A stretch of DNA of 64,000 nt from Sycobia sp. Sy_11 (taxonomy: Eukaryota > Arthropoda > Insecta > Hymenoptera > Epichrysomallidae). This document shows positions 1 through 11,387 of the stretch, in pieces. Location: assembly GCA_018907035.1 (NCBI GenBank), contig JACCIC010000005.1:2775001-2839000 (forward strand). The letters are read 5' to 3'. The number at the start of each line of letters is the position of its first letter. The first letter of the stretch is position 1. Position numbers and translations under genes: made by a program. Below the pieces are notes generated by a model. That model did not search any database. It was not told the origin of the DNA and worked only from the letters and a program-made list of their open reading frames with translations.

Positions 1-1760
1 CGTATAGATTGTTATCTATATACAGGTACTCGTAGCCGTCCTTCGGTCGTTACCGTCAAGTGGTAACAGCGACGATAAACTTTAATAGTATATAATAAAC
101 AAATGGTGTCAGAACTTGTTTCTGTTTTTTTTTAGCCTGGGACCGGTGTCGCGCCCACCGAGCGAAATTCGGTTTGAATTTATACACGTAAGTTTATAGC
201 ACGTAGATGTAACATGATGATAATGATAGCGTCAAACGGGTTTCGAAACATTACGACCTGCACTAATGATAAAATACTATCGACTTATACGTCGTTATGC
301 GGCAGCACAATGCTCTATCGATGACATAATGTATGTTTTTTTTTCTTTTGTTTGAATTTGCTAATAACAACATTTGTGATCCACCTGGTGGTCTACCTTT
401 GGTACTTAGATGTACGAAGCAATGGTACGCTGACTATACTAAGAACGACAAAATTTTACGAGAGCTCTCATTATGAACCTTTTAATAAACGTTATTACTT
501 TATACATTAAAGATGCACCTCTGTTTATTTTCTATTATGCTAAGATATAGAGGCGCATGTTGTTGGCAAAGGGGAACGCGAAGCGTACATATATATATAG
601 TCATAATGTAAGCCGGCATGTTGTATATTGATTTTCGGCTCCGGCTCCTAATAATACTCTATCTTGGCCGTGTTATCTCATGTACCGCGTATCTCATCGC
701 ATTAGGGCGCTTACGATGCTGTGAATACGGTTTAATTTAATCATGCACGGGCAATGAGTTCTTCCATTTTCTGTATTTTTTTTTCTCTCAAATTTTAGAA
801 AATACACGTGGAACAGGGAGATAATTGTTTAGTTGTATGTTATATTTCATCAGTGTCGCGAAAGTTAATTATTCACCCCTCCCCCGTCGGACGGTTTACG
901 CCGAAGCGAAGAACGGAAGAGAATCATGCTGAATTGTGATATTGAGATTGGAGTAATGTGAAACTGAGAGAGTAAGAGAGAGAGAGAGACAGATAGAGAG
1001 AGAGATTCAGAAGTATGAGCAAAATGATTATGATATATTATAACATATGGAAGGACGATATCAGTTTTTCTTATATTTATGCATTTCTAATGAAAATTAT
1101 TATGTAATTAAAGGAAATAGTGAGCTTTGTTGATTCCTTGAATATATAGTAAGCTTGAAACTAAGTACGCGCTAATGTAAATAAATACATTATTAAAAAT
1201 GATTATCATGATTTCTAAGCAGTCTATTTATAACGATGGCGACATGAATATAAGATGAAAGTTTGCTCCATACTTTTCTCGATTTTATAATGGAAGAAAG
1301 ATAATAATGGTTTGTAAGGAACCCGTACTGTTTTATTAGTAAGCAATGATTTTCAATGCTACCATCCGACATCTAGAAGGAAATAGAGATGTTAAATCAC
1401 AGCCCGAGTCCATTAAGCTGGTCATACCAAAATGGTACTCGTAATGCTGAAATATATGAATAAATGGTCGAGCATTCAACCGAGTATAAAATATGGAGTA
1501 ATAGTGCCTTCTGTGCCATATGTGAACTCTATCGCAATACCCCATGAACGAAAGCTTCAAGTTAATTTTGAGCTTGTTCGGTAAAATGAAAGTAAGAAAA
1601 AGGGTCAAGATTGTTAATACTTTTTTTTCACACTTCTGACTCTTCTTCCTCTTGTTTAAATACAGTAACTCTTAGCAAACTATTTTAGTATTTATTATTA
1701 TAATATTTACTAACAAGATAGAGAACAGAACTGAACATATGAAACGTCGTTCGATATTCG
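1..1760. other. AT-rich non-coding stretch at left edge
   Basis: No open frame with protein character is visible on either strand. The stretch has several AATAAA-like words and an imperfect GA tract at 966-1006. The composition would suit a long 3' UTR or intergenic DNA, but nothing decides between them. Confidence 0.5.
966..1006. repeat. imperfect (GA)n microsatellite
   Basis: Purine-only dinucleotide run with a few interruptions (GTAA, CAGAT). It is a simple repeat with no coding meaning. Confidence 0.85.
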
Positions 1761-2128
1761 ATTGAATAAAAGGCTTCCGTCGTCCGCTGCGACTCCGCGG
1801 CTAGATCCACGCGAGCGTTCCATCCATCTTTCGCGCGCGCGCTCTCTGCCCCCCCCCTTCCCCCGACCACCATCACTCTCTCGCTCTCCCCCTCTCGGCC
1901 CGCGCAACGTTCGCACAGACCACGGAAAAAGGACCTCGAACTCCCGGGGCCGAGTCTCGGCCGGTATATATAACCGCACATCTCGCGCTGCAATAACGAG
2001 CAGCCCCGGCGTTATCGCAAAGGCACCGAAGGCACCACTCGCGCACACCGTGCCAAATGATTAATTGAGTTTCTCCGCGGCGACCGCGGTGCTCACGGGG
2101 AAAAAGGAGGACGCGACGCGACGCGTAC

Positions 2129-2171
<43 letters not shown>

Positions 2172-2240
2172 GGCGGGCGATTGCGCGAAGCCTGGCGACC
2201 AACGCGCGCTGGCCTCTTTGAAAAAATCGATATTCTCGGA
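1761..2240. other. CpG-rich island 1
   Basis: GC-rich, CpG-dense block standing between AT-rich flanks. It contains C-runs near 1850-1865, a TATA-like stretch near 1965-1972 and a long TA tract at its right end. Frames of about 100 codons open on both strands simply because stop codons are rare here. Their products are Arg/Ser/Pro-rich and overlap each other on both strands. Confidence 0.6.
2130..2168. repeat. (TA)n microsatellite
   Basis: Uninterrupted TA run of about 39 bases inside CpG island 1. Confidence 0.95.
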
Positions 2241-2302
2241 TAATGATAAGAGACAAAAAAAGGACGAAAGAAAGAAAGAAAGCAATTCTCGCATATAATG
2301 GA

Positions 2303-2331
2303 ACACACACACACACGCACACACACACACC

Positions 2332-2369
<38 letters not shown>

Positions 2370-2370
2370 C
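2303..2370. repeat. compound (CA)n-(TA)n microsatellite
   Basis: A CA run (2303-2349, interrupted by G and C changes) passes directly into a TA run (2350-2370). This creates false Cys/Val- and Tyr/Ile-rich open frames on the minus strand. Confidence 0.95.
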
Positions 2371-3880
2371 ATTTCGCGTTTGTATATTCAGACAATGAGT
2401 CCCGCTTCCGTTCTGTATTCATCACTTCGCTGTCCAAATGATTTGGATCTTACATTTATGAAAGGGAATAGGCCGTTCCGATAATAACCTTTCTGCTTTT
2501 GTTATTTGCTAGACCTTAACCTCAGTGACGCTCATCGTTCAGCAATGGACTCTCTACTTTATAATAATAGGTCAGAATTGGTATATTTCGATCAAATTTT
2601 TTCTATATTATCGATCAATTCAGTGAACTGTTATAGTCATTTGGGTAGCAAATACTCAGCTTGAAGTTAATTTCATGAAGAATAACGTTATTCATTTTTA
2701 ATCGACCCCTAATTTTGTTATAAGTTGAATAAAGAATTTACCGAGTAGATCAAAATGTATGGCTATCAAATATATTTTTCGTTTTACCTAAGGTATTTCC
2801 GGAATTCCCTTTGTCCTGGAAAACATATGTAATGCTACTTTGTAAGCGAACCAATTCCCTTATGTATACACTTCGTTTCTTTAAGAAAAGTACCATCTTT
2901 GAGCTTAGAAAGCACTTTTTGCCACTTCCCTATTCCCAATACTCGACTGAAGTTTTTCTTGTTCTTATTGGATTGGCTCGAGAACTGAAGCTTATAGCGG
3001 GTATTCGATACGCATATTCTTTACATTTATGCTTTGAAATGGTCTAAGCGTATTAGACTAGCTCGTGGCGAACTTCATTGGCTGCAAGTAAAATCGCACA
3101 GTGAATATTTTACAGTTTGTTTGCTATGTAAAGTTTTCTTTAAACCATTGTTTCTACTTCCTTACGCATTATTCTATATCCGTTGGTCTGCTGGTATATA
3201 TGGTGCTTTCATTGATTATTCCTTACTAGAACATCGAACTCTATCGGAATTCATTTTATAATTTTAACCGTCTATATGTGGAATTCATTCGGATTTTTAG
3301 AACTTAATCTGAAATCTTTTAAAAATGGAAAATAAGTAATTATTCTTTCGATTTTGATTCTACTTTTCCGATGTCTCGAATATGCTAGAGATTAACGATA
3401 TTACTCTGGATAGTTTCTGATTGCTTTTCAGTTTGAAACTTGATTTCGATTATACTTGGCACTCGTGTAAAATCATATGTACGTATTTGAGAGCAATTAT
3501 ATGTTACATAGATACTTTTACAGATTTTCATTATGATTCGTTATAATATTAAATTTGCGAATCTTACTATTAAAAAACGCGACTGCTTATGAAAAAGAGC
3601 TTTATTAAAAAAAAAAATTATTCTATAATGGACTGCATCCGTTCAATATACTGAGTTCGTTGCGTCTGTCAGCTAGCTTTTCTTTTCTTATTGATAAAAG
3701 TAACAATGCAAGTCTTCTTCTGTACGATCCCTGTCCAAAGACTTCCGTCGATTTGCTGATCGACCTTTTCGCGGATTCGCAATGCTACGCTGCGTTGACT
3801 TCAGGAGCGGGAATTTTTCGACTCCCAACTATTGTCGTCACTTGCCTCAATCGCCACCTCCTTCCTCTGCGCGAAACGCG
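2371..3880. other. AT-rich non-coding stretch
   Basis: Two adjacent frames of 75-78 codons on the plus strand (2811-3047 and 3034-3261) were examined. They show no recognisable domain and their hydrophobic, Leu/Tyr-rich products are what AT-rich DNA gives by chance. Nothing else stands out. Confidence 0.5.
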
Positions 3881-4860
3881 CGGTTCGAGGCCCGAGCAAT
3901 GCTTTCGGCGCCGCCCTGCATCCGCGCGCCCGTGAGAGCCCCAGAAATTTCGGGGTTACGCGCGAATGTACCGGCAGCTCGTCAGCTCACCGCAGCCAGG
4001 CGGCCGTGCCTGGCCATCTCGAAGCGAATTACATCCTCGCGATAATGCCGTTCCGAAAACTGAGATTGCTCGAGGGGCGGGGCGGGTTGGGACGGTAGAG
4101 GGCGCGCGGGCGCCAGGGTCGCAGCGGAGGAACGGGAATTGGTAGTGGCGAACTTCTCGTCCCTCCAGACTCTGCAGCTCGTGCGAGCGGGCGCCCGCGC
4201 CAACGAAAACTGTATGTACGTAACGGAGCAGACTTGTAATTTCCGGCAAATGCAAATTGCTCGTTCAGCGCCGGGCGACGCTCGGCGGAGGTGGGATGCT
4301 GGATGGGGGTTGGGGTAGTAATTAAGCGAGTGTTTAGTGCAATTTATCGCCGAGGATACGCGCTCGCGGTCCCCACCCAGGACGCGAGCGCGCATTGTTT
4401 TTAGGCGGGCGAGCGCGAGACCGCGTGTGTATTATAGGCCTTGCACCTCCCTTTTGCCCCGGCTCACGGGCGCTCCGGTACGCGCTGACTACACGCGTAC
4501 GACTCGAAAAAGATTCGAGTGTAGAAGCGGGATATAAAACCTTGGAGGCGGGGGACGGAGGGAGGGGGTGAGACACTATATGTACCGGAGAGAATCTCTT
4601 TCGTTTTCCGCTGCACCCCTTTGCTCGCGTTCTGTTTTTCCGGCTCGCTCCCCTCTTTTCTCTATTTGGACTTTTGGTACTGGATAGTTTCTCTTCTCAA
4701 TTTCTCTCCCTCTCTCTCTCGCTCTCTTTTTCTATCTCAATGAGGCGAGTCGTGCGGTCACAAATACCTGAGCACGATCGTTCGTCAGTTCGGTGAAATT
4801 ACGTGCCGGGACGAGTGCTCGGAGGCAGGAAGCGTCGACGCGTTCTCGTGCATCCAGGTT
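3881..4860. other. CpG-rich island 2
   Basis: GC-rich block from about 3.88 to 4.58 kb followed by pyrimidine-rich DNA (4616-4735). Overlapping frames on both strands are Arg/Pro/Ala-rich and look like chance. A TATA-like word lies near 4532 and a better initiator candidate at 4787. Confidence 0.6.
4785..4859 (+). promoter_or_regulatory. candidate initiator and short first exon
   Basis: The motif TCAGTT at 4785-4790 matches the arthropod initiator TCAKTY, with the A at 4787 as the presumed +1. GGGACGAGTG follows at +22 to +31, near but not exactly at the expected downstream promoter element position. A donor-like CAG|GTTAGA lies at 4855-4863. There is no TATA box at -30. The arrangement fits a TATA-less transcription start with a roughly 70-base non-coding first exon, but each motif is short and chance is quite possible. 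Confidence 0.15.
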
Positions 4861-4918
4861 AGAGTGCATTGAGTGATTTCTGAGGCTCTCTATGTCTGAA
4901 TGTCTCTTTCTTTCTCTC

Positions 4919-4920
<2 letters not shown>

Positions 4921-4956
<36 letters not shown>
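4921..4956. repeat. (CT)n microsatellite
   Basis: Pure CT run, preceded by a shorter imperfect CT region at about 4691-4728. Confidence 0.95.
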
Positions 4957-4959
<3 letters not shown>

Positions 4960-6085
4960 CACTAATCATATTTTTTACGAGTCGGAACTAAAAAGCGAGC
5001 AAATCAAACGGTTGCAGGCTTCTACTGCAGCAGTATATCTGCACATACAAGATAAGTCAGACAATCGTGGAATGCATTACTTTAGCCACCCCACTTTGAC
5101 AATTAAAAAGAGATTAATAAGATGTCAGGGAGAACAGTACCGCAGTTAGGACGTATAATTAGCGTTTGATTTTAATGCATTACGCTTGAATTACCCATTT
5201 TTTCTTGAACAGTCTAATAAATTGTACTTTCATTGCATCGCGTTCAATGTCATGGGTGTGGCTGTTCTAATCTTTTCTCATATTAGCAATCTCCGATACT
5301 TCTTTTTTCCTCTATCACTTCGATAACGAACGGTATTTGCCGAAATGAAAGTACTAATTAGTTGTATCAATTGCATTTTTGTTATTCATGCATATCTATA
5401 GTATTCCGGCCCTCGTTAAAATTGTCTCGATTATGAAAGCAACTAACATCTATATATGCTTCGCGAAATATCGTGTTTTTCTTTTATATACCAAGCCACT
5501 CATTCCCATCCCCTTTTCTAGTTTAAAAAATAATTCAGAATAACTTTTCAGACGTTCAATTCTATATAGAAACGTACGAATAGTTCTTATAATCTCTTTC
5601 CAACGAAGACATTTCTGCAATTCCATATTACTTTGTCCAACAAAATTACAGTCCATTCTTTATTCATTATCAGAGAAAATGGATGTCCTTATTCATAGTT
5701 CTGTGGTGAAGTAGTGGATATATAGAGATCAGAGCTTTGACTCCTTCTGATCTAAAATGCGTGGGTCACCCAGACTTCTCTACACAAAGTTAAGATACAT
5801 TAAGATATTCAAACTTTAGAACTTCTACAATCTACATCTGAAATACCTCATGCTGCAGTTACAATTACTAAAGTCAAGGAAGGTTAAGACATTGTCCTTG
5901 ATTGCACAGAAAATCTAGCAGCAATTTTAAAACCGATATAGGATAAGTTATAAAGAACGTGATTAGTGTACATAAAATAGCAAAGTAGATAATGAAGATC
6001 TGACACAACGGAAATAAATGTATATTCCCATTAATTTTAAGGCCAAAGATACAAATACGCAATCATCGTTATATCACTATAAAAC
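4957..6085. other. AT-rich stretch, possibly start of a decayed element
   Basis: No intact gene. From about 5860 onward a plus-strand reading shows a few protein-like words broken by many stops (for example DIVLDCTENLAAIL near 5890-5930). This may be the eroded upstream part of the ORF1-like remnant that follows. Confidence 0.35.
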
Positions 6086-6096
6086 AGTAAACTTTC

Positions 6097-6395
6097 AACC
6101 TGTAACAAAAATAGCCAATTACAGCACTTAAAGATGTATACCAACCAAACTACTACGTATTAAAGCTGCTCCAAGAATTTCAGTACTCAAAGTGCCTATT
6201 AATAAGGACGGCTACAGCCATGTAATTAGCTTTAAAAGGCAGTTGTATGTCAGAACCGAAAGCCGTAAACAAAGTTCCTGAAGTCTTTAAAATAAATTAC
6301 GGGAAACGCGATTACATTACCTTTGCCCCAATAGATGTACTCGAAGATGCTTCGTTGGTAAATTAGAAAGGCACTTAGCCTGAGATTGTTCCGGG
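6097..6395 (+). pseudogene. decayed gag-like ORF1 of an insect retroelement, CCHC knuckle
   Basis: Three plus-strand segments in different frames line up in the order known from insect retroelement ORF1 proteins. The first (about 6099-6265) reads GYSHVISFKRQLYV, matching the conserved F-x-H-[IV]-[IL]-S-F-[RK]-R-Q stretch. The second (6274-6322) reads PEVFKINYGKRDYITF, the usual PES-(I)NY-x-x-x-x-Y motif. The third (6348-6389) has CCHC knuckle spacing exactly, C-x2-G-x4-H-x4-C. Here the second cysteine is glycine (a one-base TGT to GGT change) and an Arg codon has become TGA. At least two frameshifts and two stops show it is dead. Family recognition rests on remembered conservation, not on a search. 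The matching reverse transcriptase is not seen nearby. Confidence 0.6.
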
Positions 6396-6437
6396 GCAGA
6401 TGATTTGTTTATAAACACACCAACCACTAACTTAAAA

Positions 6438-6485
<48 letters not shown>

Positions 6486-7266
6486 CGTGACGTTGTGACG
6501 TTGCAGAAGTTTATATATCATTTATCTGTCTATTTATATTGGATTTCTGTTATCGTAACGTTTAAAATATTTATGGTTATGTGTATACTCGTTCAGACAG
6601 ATAAATATGGAGAATCTAAATAAAACTAATGAAATCATTCATATTACAATTCAATTTAATAAGACATTTATGACACGTATAAGATTCCAGAATAGAGAAT
6701 ATAATAAATATTCTAATAAGCTGGGGCATAATTTAGCAATTGTTAAAGAAAATAAAAACTTTTGTAGAATTTCAAACAATCAGGCAGTAACGAGTAAAGC
6801 TGATAACCTATTATTTAATAAGTAGAAGCCTAGTCTAAAAATTTATAAATAATAGAGAATCATTATTATCATTATATTTTCTTTAAAGTGATAAATCATT
6901 AAATTCATATGAATAATGATAATCATAAAACTAATAATTAACCAAAAAATATATATTTAAAGAACAATTGTAGTTTACCAACTATATAAATTATTACAAA
7001 AAGTAATAACTACATTCTTCTTTCTTCTATGTATCTCTTTTAAATATTTGCCGTATACCTATACAATTAAATCATTGTTTAATCATACGATTTTTAATAA
7101 AATTATTCATTGATATAGATTCAAATAAAACATTGAAACAAAAGGTGGAATTGCTCAATGTCAGCAAAGATATATGAAGTATGAAAGTTCATCATGTATA
7201 ATAATCAGTCAGAGATAGAGTTGTAGAATTAATTGGAAATAGATTTATTTAACAGCGATAATCGAT
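6396..7266. other. AT-rich non-coding stretch
   Basis: Contains the TA tract at 6440-6483 and low-complexity AT-rich DNA. Frames of 72 codons at 6405-6623 and 6607-6825 have no recognisable features. The first runs through the microsatellite. Confidence 0.5.
6440..6483. repeat. (TA)n microsatellite
   Basis: Uninterrupted TA run of about 44 bases. Confidence 0.95.
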
Positions 7267-7267
7267 A

Positions 7268-7700
7268 TCATTATTATTATTATTATTATACTAATGATAG
7301 GGGACAGTACATTGTCTGCCCGACGCCTGGATAATCTCTTTGCGCCCCCTTGATGGAGCATCACGGCTTCACCTGATCATAAAGTCCAACCTATATGGTT
7401 AAAATCTCTGAGGAGTTCATGCTCTGAATATCTGGTGCAGCTATAGAGGGCCTCCCTCAAAGGGAAGCCCGAGCAGTTTCCAGCACTGGGCATTCGCACA
7501 GAACGTGAAAGGGAGTTTTCGACGTTTCTCCAGCAGAAATGGTAATTGGGGTTATCCCCAACGGGAAGAGGGCAGCGCGTTGCCAAAAACCATCGAAGTA
7601 CCTTGGGCTGAACCAGCGCATGTAAATGTTACTACTTATTCTCAGGTCCCCGGCTTCCTGGGTAGACAAAAGAGTGATCACTGCTTGTCCGCGCACAAAA
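7268..7700 (-). mobile_element. 3' end of a decayed non-LTR retrotransposon
   Basis: Read on the minus strand, an open segment at 7696-7457 has the layout of the conserved C-terminal tail of I/R1/Jockey-type retrotransposon polyproteins: an LGI-T-like block, then ET-x3-HVLCECP-x-L-x3-R. The visible residues are KTPFHVLCECPVLETARASL (7453-7519), keeping H-x2-C-x-C, followed by a stop where the family normally continues with Gly. The upstream C-x2-C pair expected before the glutamate is not clear. After the stop, further in-frame fragments run to about 7300. The minus strand then ends in a (TAA)n tail at 7290-7269, a terminus typical of the I clade. No endonuclease or reverse transcriptase domain is present, so this is a 5'-truncated dead copy, the usual outcome of target-primed insertion. 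Confidence 0.65.
7269..7290. repeat. (ATT)n / (TAA)n tract, tail of the retrotransposon copy
   Basis: About seven trinucleotide units directly abutting the 3' end of the retrotransposon remnant (minus strand sense TAA). Confidence 0.8.
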
Positions 7701-8387
7701 CGGTAGCGTGGAGTCTCGAACTAATTGATATTCGTATGTGACTATTTTTCATATAGACACCAATCCTTGGCTTCGTAGAGCTCACTAGTTGTCGGTAAAT
7801 CGGAGCTCAGCCATTCAAGTGGAAAGCAGTGACGATTTTATTGTTCAGTCGTTGAATTAGCCTGTGTTAAACCTGTACTTCGAAACAAACATAAAACTCT
7901 CGTAGGTATTTTCCTGTGCATCGAATGAATTTTCTTGTTGCACAGGGCCTCTAGCAGTCATGGTCTCTTTCCTTCAAACCCATAGAGTTTTGAAGAAAAA
8001 GGGCCGTTACAGTAGCTTTCGTTTTAAATATTATCCACAGAGGTTTGTTTTCTACACCTGCTACTACAACCACTGGCATCGTTCAAACGCTGTGTGTGTA
8101 TCATTGTTGCTGATTTAATTTCTCTGCTTTTGCTAGTAGTTCTCTACAGATTCATAGACCTGATTGGTTCACTACCGATTCAAGTAATGCGCCAAGATTG
8201 CGTCCAAGATCGCGCTTTGAGGAAATTCTCGATAATGTTATCTAGGGTAATGCGTGCATATCCTTATATTTGAAGCTTTCTATACTCCGATTATTTAACG
8301 TCTATGCTAAATGATTTCCATATTTTATAGATAAAAATTCATTTCAGCGAAATACGAATTTTATCGTAGCCTAGCCTGACCATTACG
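7701..8387. other. non-coding stretch between two element remnants
   Basis: The first few hundred bases may belong to the retrotransposon on the minus strand, but stops are frequent and no RNase H residues can be placed. Near 8158-8245 a plus-strand frame reads without stops for about 28 codons (DWFTTDSSNAP...). It might belong to the element that follows. Confidence 0.35.
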
Positions 8388-8567
8388 AATGGACAGAACA
8401 GGAACGAAAATGTTTTTACTACGTAACTATGCGCGGCGTGTAAATATAAAGTTGACATTAAACATTGGTTTTCGGAAGTAGGTCATACACAAAATGAAGC
8501 TGACTTCGTAAATGCCACCGTAGAAAGTTATGCGATATTAGGAAAAATGCTAAGCAATGTCCACTAA
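8388..8567 (+). mobile_element. fragment of a GHTQNE-type transposable-element-derived protein
   Basis: One plus-strand frame of 60 codons, with a single internal TAA at 8424-8426, reads NGQNRN at its start and HWFSEVGHTQNEADFVNAT at 8463-8519. The pair GQNxN, then about 20 residues, then F-x-x-x-GHTQNExD is characteristic of a large group of repeat-encoded insect and cnidarian proteins that I believe to be transposase-like. I cannot name the superfamily with certainty. The Asp/Cys residues usually found just before GQN are not readable, because the frame upstream meets a stop. Downstream the frame ends at TAA (8565-8567). This is a short decayed fragment, not a gene. Confidence 0.5.
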
Positions 8568-9700
8568 AGCACAGAGTGATAAATGTAGGATATGATTTAC
8601 GATTTTAAAGTTTGTTCGCAAAAGTACTAAATTCATTAAAAAGACAAGTACTTAAAAATCGAACATGTTTAACATTACCGCACAATTATTGTATTGTAAA
8701 GATAAAACAAATTTTTATTTCGTCACGGACTCCCAGTCGGATGCAATATAAGTATTCCTTCAATGAGAAGTGTTAACGTAAATCACTATACGTTACAGAA
8801 AGCGCATAATAGTGAGTAAGAAAGGCCTTCTCCCTCAATAAGCGAGCCGATAACAGTTTGTATAAAATTTATTATTACACCAAATTATATTTGTTCATTG
8901 AATTACATTCAAATAGAGAAAAGCTAATTTAGAATAACACTTTTCGAACGATTTCCGACTGTCGTTTCGTATAAATATGTGCAAACTATTATAAAACTGA
9001 ATCATTAACTGAATTATTAGTTTCATGATAATATTCACGGAATGGCGGTGTTTTGTAAAAATTAAATCAACTATGAATAAGTACTTAATGTTGTACGCCA
9101 AGTAAAATAAGAAGTATATGCGAAGCTTCAAAAATTATGAATCATTGTTTTAGCATATTCTGCATCTATCTTTCGAAATCAAAAGCAGAATATATCTGCC
9201 ATTTCATCTCTGTGACTACTCGCTTCAAGCGAAAAACATAGTTCACGAGACTCCTATAGCTGTAATTCTATCTTTTATAAAAATCTGTTATTTATTAAAT
9301 ATTGCGAGAATTCTAATATTTCGAATGGGTAATCTCATTCTAAACAAGGCGAAATTCCTGATGAAAAAATAAATAAATATTTCAATCAACATGAATATTT
9401 TTTCTGTCGAAATTCATCAGTTCGATAAAATAACGATAATTAAAATTCAGGGCACAGCGCACGTATTACTCGGAAACACAGATATTTGATATAGCAATTT
9501 ACCTTTGGTGTTGTATCGAGCATTGGATGTAATGTCGGTCAAAAATTCCAATAAAGCCTCAAATATCCGCAACAACGTTTTCCTTTTCGCCGTCCCTCCG
9601 TGTTTCTTTTCCAATACACGGGATTAAAATACATATACACGCAAGAAGTTTTGCACGGTAGCAGGCACATTGCTCGGCGAAGTAAGAGATGAAGGGCGAA
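8568..9700. other. AT-rich desert
   Basis: No open frame of interest, no long simple repeat and no recognisable element. Confidence 0.6.
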
Positions 9701-10400
9701 ATAGAAAGACAGAAAGAGAGGCAGAACGAGAGAGGGAGAGAGAGAGAGAGAGAGAGAGATGGAAGAGAGAGAAACAAAGAGGGAAACATTCGAACATCGG
9801 CTCGGCGGTTTGGTTTACCGAAACTCCAACATTGGCGCTGCTTCTGAACGCAGGCGCTCGGCTCGGCAATATATTTCACGCTGCTCCCATTGGTCGTAAA
9901 GTAAAAGGGGGAGAATAGACAAGAAAGCCAGAAGTAGAAGAAGCGGAGGAAGAGAGAAAGAGAGGAAGAAAGAGGGGCGGGGGAGCGCGGTGAGCGAGGA
10001 GAAAGGGGAGAATGAAAACGTACGGGGGAGAAAAGATAGAGAGGAAGCCAAACTCTCGCAAGGAGTTGCGGGTCCCGGTCACGCACCGAGCCGACATATG
10101 CTCGCCTCCTTTTTCTTGAGGGGGCGAGCTCGCGCGCGCGCACGTGTGTGTAGGTGTGTGTGCGCGCCCGTTCGTATATACCTTCGTCCCTTCTCGATTA
10201 TTTTCTCTCGCCTCCCCTCCCCCTCCCCGCCTCGAGCTCTGCCTTTTTTGCTCCTTTTAAAAGTAAAAATGTTATAATGCCCGAGTTCATAATCTCTCGG
10301 GTTTGTACACACACAGTGTTCCGGAAAGAATTCGGACACGTACGCGCTATATATCTATGTGTACATACTCTCTTCTCATCCTCGCCGCTTCCTCTCTAAT
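9701..10400. other. purine-rich, then CpG-rich island 3
   Basis: Begins with GA-rich DNA (tract at 9728-9759), continues through AG-rich sequence to about 10060, and becomes GC-rich with alternating CG/TG near 10128-10171. The longest open frame of the window (194 codons, minus, 9559-10143) runs through it. That frame is Ser/Leu/Phe-rich from the CT complement and I do not accept it. Confidence 0.6.
9728..9759. repeat. (GA)n microsatellite
   Basis: Nearly pure GA run within a longer purine-rich strand asymmetry. Confidence 0.95.
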
Positions 10401-11040
10401 TTTTTCAATGTTCGATTTAATTTCTCCGTGTCCACGATGTAGGATGAACGTATCTATGTGCTTTCCGGGACTATAAAAAGAATTCTATGTAAGTTTTATT
10501 CGTCGATATTTTTCTATACAAGTATTTCTTAAAATAATATATTCGACTTCCTCGTTCCAATTCTCTTACATAATCTAAGCAGGCATCCAAAAACTGCCTT
10601 TAAATCATAAATAATTTTTGATTTTACTGTCGATACTATTTCATCAACTTTACATCTACGAACTTTCCACCTTAATTGAAACATAATTCAGCTAATGAGG
10701 ACTTTACCTGATTAAGACGCTTCGTATTACATATCAGCCAATTAACTAGTTATTACAATGACTAAGACATAATTAGTTAAACATTTATAAAAGTAATTTT
10801 CAAGAAACTATATGTATATAAATTTTAAAACTCTAAGTGCTGCTCTAATTGATGAATTTTACGGTAACCGCTGCAACGACGGCATTCTAAAAACTAACAA
10901 AAAAGCAACAGAAAAACATTATTTATTCAAACCTCGCTCGTCTAAAACCCGTGCCACTTGACACAAGCGCGAGGCCGACAAAAACAACAATTGCCGAACA
11001 AAACCTGGAATTGCTTTAAAATACGCTCCCTTATAATATA
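10401..11040. other. AT-rich stretch
   Basis: Nothing recognisable. There are no frames above 60 codons. Confidence 0.6.
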
Positions 11041-11121
11041 AAATCGTAATGAATCAAACGTCACGTGCGCTACCCCACCACCTCCCCCTCCCGACGGCCG
11101 TGTCCGCGGTGTCGCAGCTCG

Positions 11122-11143
11122 GCGTGTGTGTGTGTGTGTGTGC
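11122..11143. repeat. (GT)n microsatellite
   Basis: Short GT run inside CpG island 4. Confidence 0.9.
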
Positions 11144-11349
11144 GCGTCCCGTCGGTAATTGCGCCCACGCTTTAATTTTTAGTGCCGCACAGGCGCGACC
11201 CGGGTCACGGCTCGCGCTCCCGGCATTGTACGCCTCTGTTCGCGCGGGCGCATTTTTATCAGTGCACCACCCACCTCCATCCCACCCCCCCCCGCCCCCG
11301 ATTATGTATCCGGACGCTGGCGCACCTGCCCGAGCCGGCGGAAGTCGCA

Positions 11350-11350
<1 letters not shown>

Positions 11351-11386
<36 letters not shown>
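11351..11386. repeat. (CGTG)n tetranucleotide microsatellite
   Basis: About nine CGTG units, an alternating purine-pyrimidine array. It translates as repeated Arg-Ala-Cys-Val in the false frames. Confidence 0.95.

Positions 11387-11387
<1 letters not shown>

Noticed and set aside
9559..10143. Longest open frame of the window (194 codons, minus)
   Set aside because: Runs through a GA/CT repeat and purine-rich DNA. The product is Ser/Leu/Phe low-complexity with no domain, and other frames over the same bases are open too.
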